A DNA stretch of 64,000 bases from Paenibacillus piri (GTDB lineage Bacteria; Bacillota; Bacilli; Paenibacillales; NBRC-103111), in the NCBI RefSeq assembly GCF_004354045.1, contig NZ_SMRT01000011.1:62001-126000 (forward strand), read 5' to 3'. A model generated the notes under the pieces. It saw only the letters and a program-made list of their open reading frames with translations. It made no database searches and was not told the origin of the DNA. The translations under genes and the position numbers were made by a program. Shown here piece after piece: positions 1 to 8,899 of this stretch; the stretch's first letter is position 1, and each line of letters begins with the position of its first letter.

Positions 1-597
1 CTGATCCCGCGGTTTTACGACATCGAAAGCGGCAGCGTAAGGGTGGACGGTGTCGATGTGCGCGAAATGACGCAGGAAAGCTTGCGTTCGAAAATCGGCT
101 TCGTCCCTCAGCAATCGGTTCTGTTTACAGGAACCATCCGCGACAATATCCGTTTCGGCAAAGAAGAAGCAACCGACGAGGAGATCGGTAAGGCAGCCGA
201 GACTGCCTTCGCCGCTCCGTTCATCGCGGAAAAGGAAGATGGCTACGATTCGGCGATATCGCAGGGCGGCGGCAATCTGTCCGGCGGGCAGAAGCAACGG
301 CTGTCGATTGCTCGTGCGCTTGTCCGCAAGCCGGAAATTTACGTGTTCGACGACAGCTTCTCGGCGCTCGACTTTAAAACGGATGCCAATCTGCGCGCCG
401 CGCTAAAACGCGAGACGAGCAATGCGACGGTTATCATCGTCGCTCAAAGGGTCAGTACCGTCATGGACGCCGACCGGATTATCGTATTGGACGAAGGAGA
501 GATTACGGGGATCGGCACACATCGCGAATTAATGGAAACGTCCACTGTCTACCGTGAAATCGTCTCCTCACAGCTTGCAGAGGAGGAGAGCGCATGA
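1..597 (+). CDS. ABC exporter subunit, ATP-binding end (5' partial)
   Basis: C-terminal nucleotide-binding domain of a type IV (B-family) ABC exporter. The frame is open from base 1, so the membrane domain and Walker A lie outside the window. Visible are the Q-loop (FVPQQS), a perfect signature LSGGQKQR (near 277-300), Walker B ending VFDDS where the catalytic Glu is replaced by Asp, the D-loop SALD and an H-loop position changed to Gln (AQRVST). These substitutions are typical of the degenerate ATP site of heterodimeric exporters such as BmrC/YheI of Bacillus subtilis. The stop overlaps the start of the next gene (ATGA at 594-597), which encodes the partner half. Inferred role: drug or lipid export at the cytoplasmic membrane. 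Confidence 0.9.
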   Translation: MIPRFYDIESGSVRVDGVDVREMTQESLRSKIGFVPQQSVLFTGTIRDNIRFGKEEATDEEIGKAAETAFAAPFIAEKEDGYDSAISQGGGNLSGGQKQRLSIARALVRKPEIYVFDDSFSALDFKTDANLRAALKRETSNATVIIVAQRVSTVMDADRIIVLDEGEITGIGTHRELMETSTVYREIVSSQLAEEESA

Positions 598-2498
598 GCG
601 AACATAATAAATCGCAGGGAGCTGGCGAAGGTCAGCGAAGAGGTATGGGCGGCCCCGGAAGGGGCCCGATGGGCGGCGGCTTCGGTATGCCGATGGGCAT
701 GCCGGGGCAAAAGGCGAAGGACAGCAAACGTACGTTTCGCCGTCTTCTTGGTTATTTAAAGCCGTTTCGTGTACAGCTTATTTCGGTAATAGCGGCAGCG
801 ATATTAAGCACTGTGTTCAGTATCGTCAGCCCGAAAATTATGGGGAAAGCCACGACGAAGCTGTTTGAGGGCTTGATGGCGAAGCTGCAAGGGGTTCCCG
901 GCGCGGCAATCGATTTCCCTTACATTTTGAATATCGTTATGATCTTGGTCGTGCTGTACATTTTCAGCTCCTTGTTCGCATACATCCAGCAGTATTTGAT
1001 GGCGGGCGTAGCGCAAAAGACAGTGTACCGCATGAGGAAGGACGTCAATGAAAAGCTGGTGCGGCTTCCGCTCAAATATTACGATTCGCAAACGCACGGG
1101 GAGATATTGAGCCGGGCGGTAAACGATATGGACAACATCAGCGGTACGCTGCAGCAAAGCTTGACGCAGGTTATTACCTCCGTCATAACGCTTGTCGGCA
1201 TCATAGTCATGATGCTGACGATCAGCCCGCTGCTGACCTTGATTCTCGTGCTGACGCTGCCGCTCAGCTTTATCGTGATCAGGATGATCGCCTCCCGCTC
1301 GCAAAAGCATTTCATGGGGCAGCAAAAGGCATTGGGCGAGCTGAACGGGCATGTGGAGGAAATGTACACCGGGCATAAAATCGTCAAGGCGTTCGGGTAC
1401 GAACGGAAGTCGATCGGCAAATTCGACGAAGTCAACGACCGGCTGTATGAATCGGGCTGGCGGGCCCAATTCATCAGCGGCATTATGATGCCTCTGATGA
1501 CGGTCATCAACAATATCGGCTACGTGATGATCTGCGTCGTAGGCGGGGTGCTTGTGACACAAAGAGCGATCGAAATCGGCGATATTCAGGCATTCATCCA
1601 ATATGCCCGTCAATTCTCGATGCCAATCGTGCAGACGGCGAATATTGCCAATATTATTCAGTCCACATTGGCTTCGGCCGAACGGGTGTTCGAAATATTG
1701 GATGAACAGGAGGAGGTGCCGGAATCTGCGCAAGGAAAGCTGCTTCTGAAACCGCGCGGCGACGTGCGCTTCGAAAATGTCAAATTCGGCTACAAGGAAG
1801 ATGCCGTCGTGATCGACAATATGAACATCGACGTCAAACAGGGACAGACGATTGCCATCGTCGGACCGACGGGCGCAGGCAAAACGACGCTCGTCAACCT
1901 GCTGATGCGTTTTTACGAAATTAACGACGGCGCAATTACCATCGACGGTGTCAACATTACCGCTATGAAGCGGGAGCAGCTGCGTCAGCTGTTCGGCATG
2001 GTGCTCCAGGATACATGGCTGTTCAACGGCACCATCCGCGATAATATCGGGTACGGCCGCATGGGCGCGACGAAGGAGGAAATTCTCGAAGCCGCGCAGG
2101 CGGCGCACGCGGATCATTTCATACGGACTTTGCCCGACGGGTATGATACCGTGCTGAACGAAGAAGCGTCCAACATTTCGCAGGGCCAGAAGCAGCTGCT
2201 GACTATCGCGCGGGCCATCTTGGCCGATCCGGCCATTCTTATTCTTGACGAGGCGACGAGCAGCGTCGATACCCGCACGGAGATCTATATTCAAAACGCG
2301 ATGCACAGGCTCATGCAGGGCCGTACCAGCTTTGTCATCGCGCACCGTTTGTCGACGATCCGCGACGCCGATCTCATTCTCGTTATGAATCACGGCAGCG
2401 TGATCGAGCAGGGAACGCATGTGGAGCTGTTGGCGCGCAATGGCTTTTATGCGGATTTATATAACAGCCAGTTTTCCAAAGCGCCCACAGCGGGCTAG
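594..2498 (+). CDS. ABC exporter subunit, permease plus ATPase (BmrD/YheH-like)
   Basis: Half-transporter of 634 residues. It opens with an unusual Gly/Met/Arg-rich cytoplasmic tail (residues 1-45, GMGG/GPMGGG motifs), followed by a six-helix ABC exporter membrane domain (about 60-350) and an ATPase domain (about 385-620). Walker A GPTGAGKT and Walker B ILILDEATSS with the catalytic Glu are intact, and the H-loop is IAHRLST, but the signature motif is degenerate (ISQGQ instead of LSGGQ). It therefore complements the preceding subunit: one consensus and one degenerate ATP site per heterodimer. Translation is coupled to the upstream gene by a 4-nt overlap. The B. subtilis BmrCD pair is the closest familiar architecture; the substrate cannot be read from sequence. 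Confidence 0.92.
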   Translation: MSEHNKSQGAGEGQRRGMGGPGRGPMGGGFGMPMGMPGQKAKDSKRTFRRLLGYLKPFRVQLISVIAAAILSTVFSIVSPKIMGKATTKLFEGLMAKLQGVPGAAIDFPYILNIVMILVVLYIFSSLFAYIQQYLMAGVAQKTVYRMRKDVNEKLVRLPLKYYDSQTHGEILSRAVNDMDNISGTLQQSLTQVITSVITLVGIIVMMLTISPLLTLILVLTLPLSFIVIRMIASRSQKHFMGQQKALGELNGHVEEMYTGHKIVKAFGYERKSIGKFDEVNDRLYESGWRAQFISGIMMPLMTVINNIGYVMICVVGGVLVTQRAIEIGDIQAFIQYARQFSMPIVQTANIANIIQSTLASAERVFEILDEQEEVPESAQGKLLLKPRGDVRFENVKFGYKEDAVVIDNMNIDVKQGQTIAIVGPTGAGKTTLVNLLMRFYEINDGAITIDGVNITAMKREQLRQLFGMVLQDTWLFNGTIRDNIGYGRMGATKEEILEAAQAAHADHFIRTLPDGYDTVLNEEASNISQGQKQLLTIARAILADPAILILDEATSSVDTRTEIYIQNAMHRLMQGRTSFVIAHRLSTIRDADLILVMNHGSVIEQGTHVELLARNGFYADLYNSQFSKAPTAG

Positions 2499-2612
2499 AC
2501 TTCATAAAGGATTCGCTTTCGGTCAATCGTACGCTCAAACCTCTTTTCCTGAGCAATAAGCTGCTGTATTAGCGACTTCCAAACTCAGCCGCACCCAATA
2601 GGAAGGAAGCAG

Positions 2613-2651
2613 CAAGCCGGTCACCCAACCCGAACCGTTGGAACCGGCTTG
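2613..2651 (+). terminator. probable intrinsic terminator after ABC exporter
   Basis: A 9-bp perfect stem, CAAGCCGGT paired with ACCGGCTTG, follows the ABC exporter operon. The tail TTTGCG is weak, so this may be only a 3' processing hairpin. Confidence 0.4.
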
Positions 2652-2753
2652 TTTGCGTACCTGCTGTATCGGGACCCTCCTGCCGGCATACCGGACAGTC
2701 TGTTTAAAACCGTCGGCAGCGGTTTAATGATTTGATGTACTGCGAATGTCATA

Positions 2754-2781
2754 TTGACTAGCGAAAACGCTTAATTATAAG
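2754..2781 (+). promoter_or_regulatory. sigma-A-type promoter of the glycosidase gene
   Basis: TTGACT (2754-2759) and TATAAG (2776-2781) are separated by 16 bp. The spacer holds an inverted repeat AGCG-AAAA-CGCT (2760-2771), a plausible repressor site. The predicted transcript starts near 2788, downstream of the GTG at 2786, which supports the ATG at 2855 as the true start. Confidence 0.5.
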
Positions 2782-2854
2782 GGAGGTGGGAGTACCCGCT
2801 TCAACCGATTCGATGGATAAGCAAGCTTTTTACGACGGGAGGAGAGCGCCAGCC

Positions 2855-5008
2855 ATGAACAAAACCAGGAAGACCGGTTCCGTTATTATGCGTGCAGTAT
2901 TAGCGTTAATTCTGGCTTCGTCCGGATGGGTAACCTGCACGCCGGACTCGAAAGCGTATGCCGCCGATACGGCGTTCAATCAAAAAGGATCGGGCATAAT
3001 GGGATGGCATGCGACACCGTATGGAGGCAGCTTTACCGAAGAGAAAATGAAGGCGAACGTGGACTGGCTTGCCGAGCGGTTCAAAGATTACGGCTACGAA
3101 TATGTTTGCATCGACGGTTGGGTAGGCGACTCGACACTACATAATGCCGACGGTTACATTACGACGTACAAAAACGATTGGCAGCATGATTGGAAATATT
3201 GGGCCGACTATGTTCATTCCAAAGGGTTGAAGCTGGGCATTTATTATAATCCTTCATGGGTTCATAAGTCGATCGCGGACGATGCGACGAATAAAATCGC
3301 TGGTACCGATATACCGATCCAATCGATTACCGATCCGGCGCATATACACCAGACCCGGTATATAATCGATCCGGGCAAGCCGGGTGCGGAGCAGTATGTC
3401 AAAGGAATGATTCGTTATTATATAAGCGTGGGCGTCGATTTGTTGAAAATCGATTTTCTGCGTTATGTCGACGACGCCTACGGTCCGGAAGCGACAACGA
3501 CCTTATACCGTTGGATGAGGGAAGCGGCCGGCGACGAGCTGATCTTGTACTATGCCAACGAGAAAAACCGCAATCATGCCCAGGATGAAGTGAAGTATGC
3601 GGATATTATACGAGCCAGCGAGGACTGGCGAACGAATACGGATCAGCCCCGCGTCTGGTATCATACGAGCATGCGCAACCGGGGTCAGGCGAAGGACGAC
3701 ATCTGGCCGCCGGCTTACAACATTTTCGACGGATTCATTTGGCTGTCGGATGTGTCCGGCAAAGGCAAGGTCGTCATTGACGGCGATTTCAGCGTGATGA
3801 GCTCGGGGGGCACGGATGCAGAGAAGAAAACCCGCATCAGCCTGCTGGCCATGGCCGGGAGCAGCATCAATATCGGTGACAATTACGGCAATATCGGGCA
3901 AAACGACGTTTATTACAAAAACCGTGAAATTATCGATATGAACCGGAAAGGCTTTGTCGGCAAACCGTTATCGCGGGATGTCAACGATCCGCTCAGCCAA
4001 ATATGGAAAGGCCAAATGCCGGATGGAACATGGATTGTCGGCTTGTTTAACAGAGAGGATACGCCTCAGACGAGGACGATCGATTTCCAGCGGGATCTAG
4101 GTATTAACGGTATGTATACGGTTAGCGACATGTGGTCGCATACCGCTTTGGGCATCATGTCGTCCTATAGCGAGGAAGTGGAGCCGCACGGAGTACGGCT
4201 GCTCAAAATTTCTCTGGACGTCACGCCTCCGATTACGACCGCCCGGCTTGAGCCGGCTGCACAGAATGGCTGGAACCGTTCCGACGTCAGCGTTACGTTA
4301 ACTGTCTATGACGATGTATCCGGTGCGGCCGGGACGGAGTACAGACTTAAGCCTGACGACGAATGGATAAAATATACCGTTCCAATCCTTTTTCAATCGG
4401 AAGGAGTTCACTCGCTGCAGTTCCGATCGTCGGATACCGCAGGCAATGTGGAGCGTACGAAGGAACAGCCGGTGCAAATCGACAGGACCCCGCCGGACTA
4501 TACTTTAAAAGTGAACGGAAACGATTTTGCCGACGGAACGGAGTACAAGGACGACCAAATACTGCGATTCGAGCTTGCGGCGAAGGATGCCTTATCCGGA
4601 GTGGCCGCCCAGTCCATGACGATCGATGGCCAGCCTTATACGAATGGGAGCGGGTATGAGCTGGCTGGCAAACTGGGTACCCGCCATGTTATGATTACAG
4701 CTGTGGATCTGGCAGGCAATACCATAGAGCACAGCTTGCAATTCAAAGTCGGCACCGACATCAGGTCGCTCGTGAACCTGATTAATCGCTACATTGACTC
4801 CGGTGATATAAAAGGAGCATTGGTGCCCTTAATCCAAAACCTGCTGGATAAAATAACGGAACAGCTGGACAAAGGCTTGGGCAAGGAAGCCTCCAAGCTA
4901 TTGCCGGAGTTGCTCGACCGTCTGAATGTTCATCCGAAGCTGTTGGAAGTAAGCGATCGGGCCAAAACCGTACTGACAACCGATTTGCAGGCGATTTTGG
5001 CAAAGTAA
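2855..5008 (+). CDS. secreted GH27-like glycoside hydrolase with FIMAH-type C-terminus
   Basis: Exported enzyme of about 717 residues. ATG 2855 is preceded by GGGAGGAG and begins a signal peptide (basic start, hydrophobic core, SKAYA-type cleavage near residue 36). The catalytic region (about 40-370) is a clan GH-D TIM barrel: MGWHATPYGG strand-1 motif, CIDGW, the nucleophile region LLKIDFL (Asp near residue 197) and the acid/base region RASEDW (near 254). This suggests alpha-galactosidase or a related exo-alpha-glycosidase. A beta-sandwich linker (to about 475) and two Ig-like modules marked by DTAGNVE and DLAGN follow. The C-terminal helical segment (about 635-715) resembles FIMAH domains of Paenibacillus surface enzymes. 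Monocistronic between a promoter and a terminator. Substrate specificity is inferred only at family level. Confidence 0.8.
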   Translation: MNKTRKTGSVIMRAVLALILASSGWVTCTPDSKAYAADTAFNQKGSGIMGWHATPYGGSFTEEKMKANVDWLAERFKDYGYEYVCIDGWVGDSTLHNADGYITTYKNDWQHDWKYWADYVHSKGLKLGIYYNPSWVHKSIADDATNKIAGTDIPIQSITDPAHIHQTRYIIDPGKPGAEQYVKGMIRYYISVGVDLLKIDFLRYVDDAYGPEATTTLYRWMREAAGDELILYYANEKNRNHAQDEVKYADIIRASEDWRTNTDQPRVWYHTSMRNRGQAKDDIWPPAYNIFDGFIWLSDVSGKGKVVIDGDFSVMSSGGTDAEKKTRISLLAMAGSSINIGDNYGNIGQNDVYYKNREIIDMNRKGFVGKPLSRDVNDPLSQIWKGQMPDGTWIVGLFNREDTPQTRTIDFQRDLGINGMYTVSDMWSHTALGIMSSYSEEVEPHGVRLLKISLDVTPPITTARLEPAAQNGWNRSDVSVTLTVYDDVSGAAGTEYRLKPDDEWIKYTVPILFQSEGVHSLQFRSSDTAGNVERTKEQPVQIDRTPPDYTLKVNGNDFADGTEYKDDQILRFELAAKDALSGVAAQSMTIDGQPYTNGSGYELAGKLGTRHVMITAVDLAGNTIEHSLQFKVGTDIRSLVNLINRYIDSGDIKGALVPLIQNLLDKITEQLDKGLGKEASKLLPELLDRLNVHPKLLEVSDRAKTVLTTDLQAILAK

Positions 5009-5023
5009 GCATAGGATGCCCAG

Positions 5024-5049
5024 GAAGCCCACCCTTCGGCGTGGGCTTC
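5024..5049 (+). terminator. intrinsic terminator of glycosidase gene
   Basis: 9-bp stem GAAGCCCAC / GTGGGCTTC with loop CCTTCGGC, 15 nt after the stop codon, tail TCT only moderately T-rich. Confidence 0.6.
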
Positions 5050-5157
5050 TCTGCCGTCTGCCTTGTCTGCCGCGGCTCGCAGCCGTCGCAAATTGACGAA
5101 TTGCCATGAGCCCGTTGAGGAACGCTGCAACAAACCATGCAGAGAAGGAGCCGTCCC

Positions 5158-5826
5158 GTGAATTTGAAATTACGCTTGAGCGCAGCCTTCGCGCTCAGTT
5201 TTCTTTGTGCGGCCGCCTTCGGCGCGCTCGCATTATTCGTGAGGGTTTCCCAAATAAACCGTTTCGATTCTACAGTCATCCGCCTTGTTCAATCGATGGA
5301 ATCGCCTTCAATGACAGCGGTGATGAAGCTTTTTTCATTCGTCGGTTCCGGTGCTGTGATCGCCTTTCTCGTCCCGGTCATTGCATTTTGTTTGTATAGA
5401 GTGCTGGGACACAGAAGGGAGCTGGTACTGTTTGTCGGCGTTGTTATCGGATCGGCCCTGTTGAATTGGGGTCTTAAAGCCGTTTTCCATCGAGCCCGTC
5501 CGACGATACACCGGATTGTGGAGGCAACCGGCTACAGCTTTCCGAGCGGGCATTCAATGTCGGCCTTTACGTTATACGGAATAATCGCTTTTTTGCTGTG
5601 GCGCCATACATCCCCTGCAAGCAGTCGAATTGCGCTGATCGCGTTCAGCTCAGCCATGATTGTGGCTATCGGGCTAAGCCGGATCTACTTGGGCGTTCAT
5701 TACCCTAGCGACGTGCTGGGCGGTTATTTGGCAAGCGGTTCGTGGCTGGCTATCGCGATCTGGGTTTATCAAAAAGACGACCCGAACCCGAACAAAATAA
5801 AATTACCTTCACCGTCGCACCCGTAA
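5158..5826 (+). CDS. PAP2-family membrane phosphatase
   Basis: Membrane-bound acid phosphatase of the PAP2 superfamily, about 222 residues. GTG 5158 is preferred because AGAAGGAG lies 7 nt upstream; an in-frame ATG at 5137 would sit before that site. Several hydrophobic helices are present. The three phosphatase motifs are complete: K(x6)RP as KAVFHRARP (about 107-115), PSGH (about 129), and SR-x5-H-x3-D as SRIYLGVHYPSD (about 174-185). The family dephosphorylates undecaprenyl pyrophosphate, phosphatidylglycerophosphate or similar lipids on the outer membrane face. No operon partner is evident. Recycling of the cell-wall lipid carrier (BcrC/PgpB-like) is plausible but not proven. Confidence 0.85.
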   Translation: MNLKLRLSAAFALSFLCAAAFGALALFVRVSQINRFDSTVIRLVQSMESPSMTAVMKLFSFVGSGAVIAFLVPVIAFCLYRVLGHRRELVLFVGVVIGSALLNWGLKAVFHRARPTIHRIVEATGYSFPSGHSMSAFTLYGIIAFLLWRHTSPASSRIALIAFSSAMIVAIGLSRIYLGVHYPSDVLGGYLASGSWLAIAIWVYQKDDPNPNKIKLPSPSHP

Positions 5827-5875
5827 GCTTGCTTCGCTTCACTCCGAGCCTCATTAACGCATAATCATCGCATGC

Positions 5876-6160
5876 ATGTTCCACATTTCGCTCCATTACG
5901 ATTTGATATGGCTGTCCGACACTTCGGGACATGCAGGCTCCATCGCCTCGGGACTGGACCGTGTGGAAAGCGGGTTGATCGAGCAAAGCACCGTGTTTGA
6001 AAAGCATTTCAACGACTATAGCCGGGGCTTTGTGCTTCAATGGGGACCGATATTTTGGGGATTGATCGGGGCTGCGTCGGGGTCGTTATGGTTGCCAAAA
6101 TCAATTGAATGGCATGCGTCTCCCGCTCAGGGAGATGACGGGAACTGGATAAATACCTAA
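5876..6160 (+). CDS. hypothetical small membrane protein, possibly a remnant
   Basis: 94-codon frame ending in a hydrophobic segment (FWGLIGAASGSLWL) that could be one membrane helix. No ribosome binding site precedes the ATG, and an in-frame stop lies at 5855, so it is either weakly translated or a truncated relic. It stands 52 bp before a damaged dehydrogenase operon in the same orientation and may belong to the same decay zone. I recognise no family. Confidence 0.3.
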   Translation: MFHISLHYDLIWLSDTSGHAGSIASGLDRVESGLIEQSTVFEKHFNDYSRGFVLQWGPIFWGLIGAASGSLWLPKSIEWHASPAQGDDGNWINT

Positions 6161-6212
6161 ATAACGGGAAACATACAACCAACCGATTACGAGTCGAAAT
6201 GAGGTTGGGTCC

Positions 6213-6611
6213 ATGTACTGGGATTATTGGTCGATTGACCGCATTTTGGTATTGTTAGTCAGCCTGGCTTTTTTAATGCTCGGCAGTCAAGTCAGCTTGT
6301 TTCATTACCGTCAAAATTTTCACCATGCTTCCATGGGGGTTCCGGCTATTGCGGTGCCGCTCTTTTTTATCGCGGGCATCATTCTGACCTGGCTTAATGC
6401 AGGATGGCTGCATCAGCTGTTCCATGTGTTCATGTGGCTCGGGGGCGTTGCCGGACTCATCGGATTTTATTTCCATGTTCGCGGAGTCGGGCATCCGTGT
6501 CGGCGGGTGTGTGCTGTGCAATTTCATGATCGGATGGCATGTCGTGCTGCCGCTGATGTTACTGCTCTTAGTATATTGGGCCGCATTGCGATATACAGGA
6601 AGGGGATGTAG
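6213..6611 (+). pseudogene. frameshifted membrane protein, first gene of a dehydrogenase operon
   Basis: ATG 6213 is preceded by GAGGTTGGG and starts a four-helix-like membrane protein. After the helix ending GLIGFYFHVRG (near 6485) the frame turns into an Arg/Cys-rich non-hydrophobic tail. The +1 frame at the same point continues with a convincing hydrophobic helix (NFMIGWHVVLPLMLLLL, 6520-6570), so a frameshift near 6485-6500 is likely. It lies 3 bp before a gluconate-2-dehydrogenase subunit-3 gene, where small membrane proteins are common. The operon's third gene is also broken, supporting true decay over a sequencing error. A later reading of the shifted frame runs to 6654. Confidence 0.55.
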
Positions 6612-6614
6612 CTT

Positions 6615-7211
6615 TTGTCTCAGCGGACGCATTATCCACGGTTTCATGTGTTGAATGAAAAGGCAGCCTGGGATGAGCACACCCGTTCGATTGTAACTTC
6701 CCGGACCACGGATGTATCGCCTTACCGGTTTCTAACCGGGAAAGAGGCGGACGCGCTGTTTCTTATTTGCGGATTGCTGGTGAACGATTTCTCGCCGGAT
6801 GTGCTCCGTTTCGTAGTCGGCCACATCGACCGTACGCTGTACGCCTCGACTGGGGAAGGCCAGCGCCAAGAGGGTGTGCCAGCGGCGGCCGATTTGATCC
6901 GGCTCGGACTGCAGGCGCTCGATAATTGCACAAAAAGCAATTACTACATCTCGTTTCATGCGCTGGACCGTACGGCGCAAAAGCAGCTTCTGCAGTCAGT
7001 GAGCGGAGGTACGGCGCATCCTCAGTCGGAATGGAAAGCTGTGCCGCAACAACCGTTTTTCCGGAAGCTGATGAGCTTAACGGTCGAATCGTATTGTTCG
7101 CACCCTAAAGTATGGTCGGAAATCGGCTATGCGGGTCCGGCATATCCGCGCGGATATGTGCGGGCTCAATTGGGGCAGGCCGATCCATGGGAGGCGAGAC
7201 AAGAGCAATGA
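6615..7211 (+). CDS. gluconate 2-dehydrogenase subunit 3 family protein
   Basis: 198-residue protein recognised from the N-terminal pattern of the gluconate-2-dehydrogenase gamma-subunit family (PRFHVLNE start, YRFLTGKEADALF, the DVLRFVVGHIDRTL segment). TTG 6615 has AGGAAGGGG 9 nt upstream. In membrane FAD dehydrogenases this small subunit accompanies a GMC-type flavoprotein and a cytochrome. Here the flavoprotein gene begins at the overlapping ATG 7208 but has lost most of its coding sequence, so this intact subunit is probably without its partner. A canonical twin-arginine export signal is not obvious. Confidence 0.75.
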   Translation: MSQRTHYPRFHVLNEKAAWDEHTRSIVTSRTTDVSPYRFLTGKEADALFLICGLLVNDFSPDVLRFVVGHIDRTLYASTGEGQRQEGVPAAADLIRLGLQALDNCTKSNYYISFHALDRTAQKQLLQSVSGGTAHPQSEWKAVPQQPFFRKLMSLTVESYCSHPKVWSEIGYAGPAYPRGYVRAQLGQADPWEARQEQ

Positions 7212-7553
7212 AGCGAAAATACGCCAACGAGGAAGCCGACGTTGCTGATCGATCACGCCGTCCGGACGATGAGCTCGATTATGGAGGCTGAAAGCGGCAA
7301 GGTGGAGTTCGTCGTTCCGGACACGGCTCATCTGATGGGCGGGTGCAGGATGGGCGATGACGCGTCGACCTCCGTCGTTAATTCCTGCGGGCAAACGCAT
7401 GATATCGATAATCTGTTCATTTGCGACGCCAGCATTTTCGTAACGTCCGGCGCCGGCAATCCGACGAATACCGTTATGTCGCTTGCACTGCGGACGGCCG
7501 ATTACGTCAAACAAAAGGCAAAAAAATTGGAGCTGCAGGCGAGCCGGCCGTAA
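7208..7553 (+). pseudogene. GMC oxidoreductase with large internal deletion
   Basis: The ATG at 7208 overlaps the preceding stop (ATGA), and the first codons (KRKYANEEADV) match the usual start of GMC dehydrogenase large subunits just before the FAD-binding GxGxxG strand. The sequence then jumps, out of frame, to the extreme C-terminus: the GMC_oxred_C block from 7239 with AHLMGGCRMG, the FICDASIF motif and SGAGNPTNT before the stop at 7553. Families of this type run to about 550 residues, so some 400-450 residues including the FAD domain are missing. The first reading frame ends at a TGA near 7287. No active enzyme can be made from this locus. Confidence 0.85.
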
Positions 7554-7653
7554 CCGGAACGTTTGCAGTTTTTCAATTCGCGTGCGGAAGGACATGGTTT
7601 CGATTCGTTCGACCAAACAGCCCTTGGCTATATAAAAAAAGGAGGGTCCGTAT

Positions 7654-8334
7654 TTGGAAACGATACTGCGGACGGCCATTTCGTTCGTTTCCCTGCTGCT
7701 GCTTATCCGGGTTCTGGGAAAAAAGCAAATGAGCCATATTACGTTTTTTAATTACGTTACTGGCATTGCCTTCGGCTCGATTGCCGCTGTCATCGCGATT
7801 GATAAGCGAATTGCCGTTATGGACGGACTCATCAGCTTGATTGTATGGGCGCTGCTTACGATCCTGATCGAAACTTTTTCGTTAAAGTTTCCTAAATTTC
7901 GGGTCGCTATGGACGGAGAGCCGACCATCGTCATAAAAAAAGGAAAAATCGTCGAGAGAGAAATGGCTTCCATGCGCTTGAATATGGATGATTTAAGCAT
8001 GCTGCTTCGCGAGAAAAACATTTTCTCGCTCGAGGAGGTGGATTATGCAATACTCGAGCCCCACGGCAAACTCAGCGTATTAAAAAAAGCTGAATACGAG
8101 CAGATCACAAAGTCCGACATGCATCTTCCCGTGCCGCCGCGCGCTTATTTGCCGACGGAAATCATTGTTGATGGCAAGGTTATCGACAAAAATCTGAAAG
8201 AGCTGAATTTAAACGCTGAATGGCTCGAAGAGCAATTGAGAAAATCCGGCAGCGGGCTCTCCCAGCTCAGCCATATTTTTTACGCTGAACTGCAAAGCGA
8301 CGGCACGTTGTACATCGACAAAAGGGAAAATTGA
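7654..8334 (+). CDS. DUF421 (YetF-family) membrane protein
   Basis: 226-residue protein: three N-terminal membrane helices (about 1-75) followed by a cytoplasmic alpha/beta region. Family features are RVLGKKQM near residue 20, the GEPTIVIKKGKI strand (about 88-100), MDDLSMLLREKNIFSLEEV and the YAILEPHGKLSV motif. This is the YetF/YdfS/YrbG family of Bacillus, linked to spore-membrane or germination phenotypes in some members. TTG 7654 is chosen because AAAGGAGGG ends 7 nt upstream and no ATG fits. Monocistronic. Confidence 0.85.
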   Translation: METILRTAISFVSLLLLIRVLGKKQMSHITFFNYVTGIAFGSIAAVIAIDKRIAVMDGLISLIVWALLTILIETFSLKFPKFRVAMDGEPTIVIKKGKIVEREMASMRLNMDDLSMLLREKNIFSLEEVDYAILEPHGKLSVLKKAEYEQITKSDMHLPVPPRAYLPTEIIVDGKVIDKNLKELNLNAEWLEEQLRKSGSGLSQLSHIFYAELQSDGTLYIDKREN

Positions 8335-8536
8335 TTCTTGCTGATCGCGAATGTGTGCGTTCTAAATTGAAAGCGGCCCGGACTCATCCAATGAACAGTG
8401 AGAAACCGGATGGTCGAACGGGCAGGCTTTTCCGGAGGTACTAGAAAAAGATAGTACTAACCAAATCGTCCATGACCCCGTATAATTGGGATTGCATGCA
8501 GCAACCGGTCAATTCTAATGCGGAGGGGCGATGGGG

Positions 8537-8806
8537 ATGGTAAGCACGAATGAGCGTATAGCCTTGCTGAGGCATCATGAGGAGTTTTGTTACAGCATTT
8601 GCTTGTATCTCGTACGCTGCGACAAGCTCGCTTGCGAAGCTGCGGCGGCTGCGTTGTTCAACCTTGCCCATTGCGAATCATTTTTCCAGGCAGGAGAAAT
8701 GGACCGGCATCAATTGCTGCGGAAGGAATCGGCGAGATGCGCGCTTCAGACATTGATCCGGAAGGCAGGAGAAACGCAGCCGGTGGAACAGCATTATGGA
8801 ATATAA
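8537..8806 (+). CDS. small hypothetical protein
   Basis: 89-codon protein starting at ATG 8537 (GGAGGGG about 9 nt upstream; the ATG at 8531 is too close). It is helical and Cys/Ala-rich (CYSICLYLVRC, CEAAAAALF) with no membrane segment. The shape recalls N-terminal regions of small sigma-factor-like proteins, but I cannot name a family. A strong terminator follows at 8842. Confidence 0.6.
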   Translation: MVSTNERIALLRHHEEFCYSICLYLVRCDKLACEAAAAALFNLAHCESFFQAGEMDRHQLLRKESARCALQTLIRKAGETQPVEQHYGI

Positions 8807-8841
8807 GCCTTACATACATCACATACGATTAGCAATCGATG

Positions 8842-8867
8842 ACGCGCGCGCGCAGCGCGTTTTTTTG
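8842..8867 (+). terminator. intrinsic terminator
   Basis: Stem ACGCGC / GCGCGT with loop GCGCGCA followed by seven T and a second T-run; ends the small gene at 8537. Confidence 0.75.
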
Positions 8868-8899
8868 TTTTTTGGGTAGGCCGCTTGTTCAATAAACCT

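Noticed and set aside
804-2420. 538-codon minus-strand open frame opposite the ABC exporter
   Set aside because: His/Arg/Asp-rich composition, no ribosome binding site, exactly opposite a well-supported gene; a codon-bias shadow.
6397-6654. Separate small Cys-rich protein gene
   Set aside because: The hydrophobic part continues the upstream membrane protein; better explained as the shifted frame of one damaged gene.
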